This document shows positions 61,857 to 64,000 of a stretch of DNA of 64,000 bases, in pieces. The notes below the pieces were generated by a model. That model ran no database searches, was not told the origin of the DNA, and saw only the letters and a list, made by a program, of their open reading frames with translations. How positions within the stretch are numbered: position 1 is the first letter of the stretch; every line of letters starts with the position of its first letter. A program made the position numbers and the translations under genes. Origin of the DNA: Microtetraspora niveoalba (GTDB lineage Bacteria; Actinomycetota; Actinomycetes; Streptosporangiales; Streptosporangiaceae). The stretch lies in NCBI RefSeq assembly GCF_001570405.1, contig NZ_BBYM01000017.1, positions 186,001-250,000 of the forward strand, given 5' to 3'.

Positions 61857-63401
61857 ATGGACAACTGGAACGAAGTATGTGACGTGCTGGTCGTGGGCTC
61901 GGGCGGAGGTGGCGTCACCGGCGCCTACACCGCCGCACGCGAGGGACTGTCGGTGTGCCTGGTCGAGGCCACGGACAAGTTCGGCGGGACCACGGCGTAC
62001 TCGGGCGGCGGCGGTGTGTGGTTCCCGTGCAATCCCGCGCTCAAGCGTGCCGGCACCGACGACACCATCGAGGACGCGCTCGAGTACTACCACGCGGTGG
62101 TCGGCGATCGCACACCCCGCGAGCTGCAGGACGCATATGTCCGCGGGGGCGCGCCCCTGATCGAATACCTCGAGCGGGACGAGCATCTCAGGTTCGAGAT
62201 GCTGCCGTGGCCCGACTACTTCGGCAAGGCGCCGAAAGCCCGGCTGGACGGCCAGAGGCACACCATGCCGACGCCGCTGCCGGTCGCCGAGGCCCCGGAA
62301 TTGCGCGAGGTCGTGCGCGGTCCGCTGGACACCGACCGGCTCGGCACCCCGCAGCCCGACGACTTCTTCATCGGCGGCCGCGCGCTGATCGCCCGGTTCC
62401 TCAAGGCGATCGCCCAGTATCCCGACGCCACCCTGCACCTGAACACTCCGCTGGTCGAACTGGTCGTCAAGGACGGCCGGGTGGTCGGCGGCATCGTCGA
62501 GCGCGAGGGCGAGCGGGTCGCGATCCGCGCCCGCAAGGGCGTGCTCCTGGCGGCCGGGGGATTCGAGCAGAACGACGAGCTCCGCCGGCAGTACGGCGTG
62601 CCGGGCGGGGCCCGCGACACCATGGGCCCGCGGGGCAACGTCGGCAAGGCGCTGCAGGCCGGCCTCGCGGTCGGCGCCGACGTCGACCTGATGGACCAGG
62701 CCTGGTGGTCGCCGGGCATGACCCATCCCGACGGCCGCTCGGCGTTCGCACTGTGGTTCACCGGCGGCATCTTCGTCAACCAGGACGGCAGGCGCTTCGT
62801 CAACGAGTCGGCGCCGTACGACCGGCTGGGCCGCGACGTGATCAGCCAACTGCAGGACGGCTCGGTCACGCTGCCGTACTGGATGATCTACGACGACAAG
62901 GAGGGCGAGGTCCCGCCTGTCAAGGCGACCAACGTCTCGATGGTCGAGCCCGAGAAGTACGTCGCGGCCGGCCTGTGGCACACCGCCGACACCCTCGAAG
63001 AGCTCGCCGAGAAGATCGGCGTGCCGGCCGACAACCTGGTCGCCACCGTACGGCGGTTCAACGAGATGGTCCCCAAGGGCGTCGACGAGGATTTCGGACG
63101 CGGTGACGAGGCGTACGACCGCGCCTTCTCGAACGGCGAGCCGCCACTGGTGGCGATCGACCAGGGTCCGTTCCACGCGGCCGCGTTCGGCATCTCCGAC
63201 CTGGGCACCAAAGGCGGGCTGCGGACCGACACCACGGCGCGAGTGTTGGACACCGCGGGAAACCCGATCCCCGGCCTGTACGCGGCGGGCAACACGATGG
63301 CGGCCCCCAGCGGCACCGTCTACCCGGGCGGCGGCAACCCCATCGGCACGTCCATGCTGTTCAGCCACCTCGCGGCACTGGACATGGCGGCCCGGCATTA
63401 G
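61857..63401 (+). CDS. FAD-binding 3-ketosteroid-dehydrogenase-like flavoprotein
   Basis: A 514-residue flavoprotein of the KstD/fumarate-reductase fold. FAD-binding loop DVLVVGSGGGGVTGAYTAAR, then LVEATDKFGGTTAYSGGGGV with the family GGTTAYSGG motif, RKGVLLAAGGFEQND, and the C-terminal GLYAAGNTMAAPSGTVYPGG then GNPIGTSMLFSHLAA. These match 3-oxosteroid 1(2)-dehydrogenases and 3-ketosteroid-delta4 dehydrogenases. The ATG at 61857 has GAGAAGGAA upstream. The neighbouring quinone oxidoreductase, 57 bases downstream, may be co-transcribed. The steroid substrate is family-based inference. Confidence 0.88.
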   Translation: MDNWNEVCDVLVVGSGGGGVTGAYTAAREGLSVCLVEATDKFGGTTAYSGGGGVWFPCNPALKRAGTDDTIEDALEYYHAVVGDRTPRELQDAYVRGGAPLIEYLERDEHLRFEMLPWPDYFGKAPKARLDGQRHTMPTPLPVAEAPELREVVRGPLDTDRLGTPQPDDFFIGGRALIARFLKAIAQYPDATLHLNTPLVELVVKDGRVVGGIVEREGERVAIRARKGVLLAAGGFEQNDELRRQYGVPGGARDTMGPRGNVGKALQAGLAVGADVDLMDQAWWSPGMTHPDGRSAFALWFTGGIFVNQDGRRFVNESAPYDRLGRDVISQLQDGSVTLPYWMIYDDKEGEVPPVKATNVSMVEPEKYVAAGLWHTADTLEELAEKIGVPADNLVATVRRFNEMVPKGVDEDFGRGDEAYDRAFSNGEPPLVAIDQGPFHAAAFGISDLGTKGGLRTDTTARVLDTAGNPIPGLYAAGNTMAAPSGTVYPGGGNPIGTSMLFSHLAALDMAARH

Positions 63402-63458
63402 TCAAAGTGCGGAACCCGTGCCGGCACGACCATCTGACACCACCTTGGGAGACCCACT

Positions 63459-64000
63459 GTGAAAGCCGTCGTCTACCACGAGTACGGCGAGCCCTCCGTC
63501 CTTGAACTGGCCGAGATCGACGACCGCGTCGTCGGATCCGGTGATGTGCTCATCCGCCTTGCCGCCGCCTCGGTGAACCCCGTCGATTGGAAGACCACCG
63601 CGGGTTATCTGGCGGAGTACGCGCCGGTTCGGTTCCCGGCGTTCGCCGGATCCGACGTCTCCGGGACCGTCGTGGCGATCGGCGACGATGTCTCCGATTT
63701 CCAGGTCGGCGACGACATCATCGGGGCCGTACCGCCATTCGTGGGGGCGTTCTCGGAACTGGTGCCGGTCGCGGCAGCCGTCGCCGCGAAGAAGCCCGCT
63801 GGAATGAGTTTCGCCGATGCGGCATGTCTGCCCACTGCCGGCCTTACCGCCTTGGCGAGCATCCGCGCCGTCAACCCGAAGCCCGGTGACACCGTGATCG
63901 TCAACGGGGCGGCGGGGGGTATCGGCAGCTTCGCCGTTCAGCTTGCGCGGACGGCCGGGGCTCGTGTCGTCGGTATCTGCTCACCGGGCAGCACCGAATA
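63459..64000 (+). CDS. NADP-dependent quinone oxidoreductase (MDR), cut by window end
   Basis: The first 180 residues of a quinone-reductase-type oxidoreductase: VKAVVYHEYGEPSVLELAEI, AASVNPVDWKTTAGYL, FAGSDVSGTVVAIGDDVSDF and the NADPH loop VNGAAGGIGSFAVQLARTAG. GGGAG lies 8 bases before the GTG at 63459. No zinc cysteines are visible. The 3' part lies beyond the window. Confidence 0.88.
   Translation, partial: MKAVVYHEYGEPSVLELAEIDDRVVGSGDVLIRLAAASVNPVDWKTTAGYLAEYAPVRFPAFAGSDVSGTVVAIGDDVSDFQVGDDIIGAVPPFVGAFSELVPVAAAVAAKKPAGMSFADAACLPTAGLTALASIRAVNPKPGDTVIVNGAAGGIGSFAVQLARTAGARVVGICSPGSTE

Noticed and set aside
1-64000. CRISPR arrays, rRNA genes, intact prophage
   Set aside because: No regularly spaced repeats, rRNA-like sequence or run of phage structural genes was seen on either strand.

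Overview
The window is high-GC actinomycete DNA, with GTG starts, stop/start overlaps of the ATGA type and almost only G/C in third codon positions. The gene content (DUF6493, AfsR/SARP, PadR-HAAS, ECF sigma, Cys-paired L32, ClpX zinc-finger HTH) suggests a soil actinomycete, perhaps of the Streptosporangiales (Nonomuraea, Actinomadura or similar). That genus-level guess is inference only. Complete metabolic and regulatory genes are interspersed with an unusually large number of broken genes and transposon scars, so this reads as an accessory, rearranging part of the chromosome. There is no rRNA, no convincing tRNA, no CRISPR array and no intact prophage.

Layout. 1-3306: three minus-strand catabolic genes (quinone oxidoreductase cut by the window edge, MBL-fold hydrolase, zinc alcohol dehydrogenase). 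3775-5166: nested Tn3, IS256 and IS21 remnants that decapitate an isochorismatase-like gene. 5628-10197: a small membrane protein, a large DUF6493 protein and a BtuF-like receptor. 10250-16800: a ferredoxin-reductase pseudogene, a DUF4041/GIY-YIG protein, a hypothetical gene, an IS256-type element that seems to carry a HAD gene, a methyltransferase and a helicase remnant. 16978-21826: a GlxA-type regulator divergent from a dienelactone-hydrolase-like gene, then a PadR-HAAS-VC0807-SDR overlapping operon. 22172-31015: lipoprotein, two-component system, S41 protease, VOC protein, truncated YdeI protein, DUF6493 fragment, PepSY protein, membrane protein and nucleoside hydrolase. 31184-34177: a four-gene overlapping operon of ECF sigma factor, zinc-finger/membrane anti-sigma factor, ABC ATPase and permease. 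34632-40780: lipoprotein, a rearrangement joining a membrane-protein gene to a truncated PhyH dioxygenase, a P450, a ClpX paralogue, a maltose-acetyltransferase-like protein and a ClpX-zinc-finger/HTH protein with two near-identical palindromes in front. 40858-42493: fragments of ISL3, DHFR-like, MFS, TetR and AraC genes. 42494-44182: the most striking locus, a Cfr-type 23S rRNA methyltransferase overlapping a ribosomal protein L32 gene, preceded by a possible leaderless 8-codon leader ORF and a hairpin. 44510-55335: S33 peptidase-like hydrolase, MarR, AfsR/SARP regulator, acyltransferase, TetR with an ABM monooxygenase, TrmO-like methyltransferase and a Tat-exported phosphoesterase. 55709-58324: an S9 peptidase gene split into two pieces around a secreted protein with four CX3C motifs and a frameshifted enoyl-CoA hydratase. 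58459-64000: kinase-like phosphotransferase, a Gln/His-rich tract, an AlaX editing protein with an XRE-cupin regulator, a KstD-like flavoprotein and the start of a quinone oxidoreductase.

Functional units. The Cfr/L32 pair looks like a ribosome-modifying cassette that could confer tolerance to peptidyl-transferase inhibitors and be induced through its leader. The ClpX paralogue and the nearby ClpX-zinc-finger/HTH protein may form a proteolysis-linked regulatory pair. The ECF/anti-sigma/ABC operon looks like a self-regulated export or stress module.
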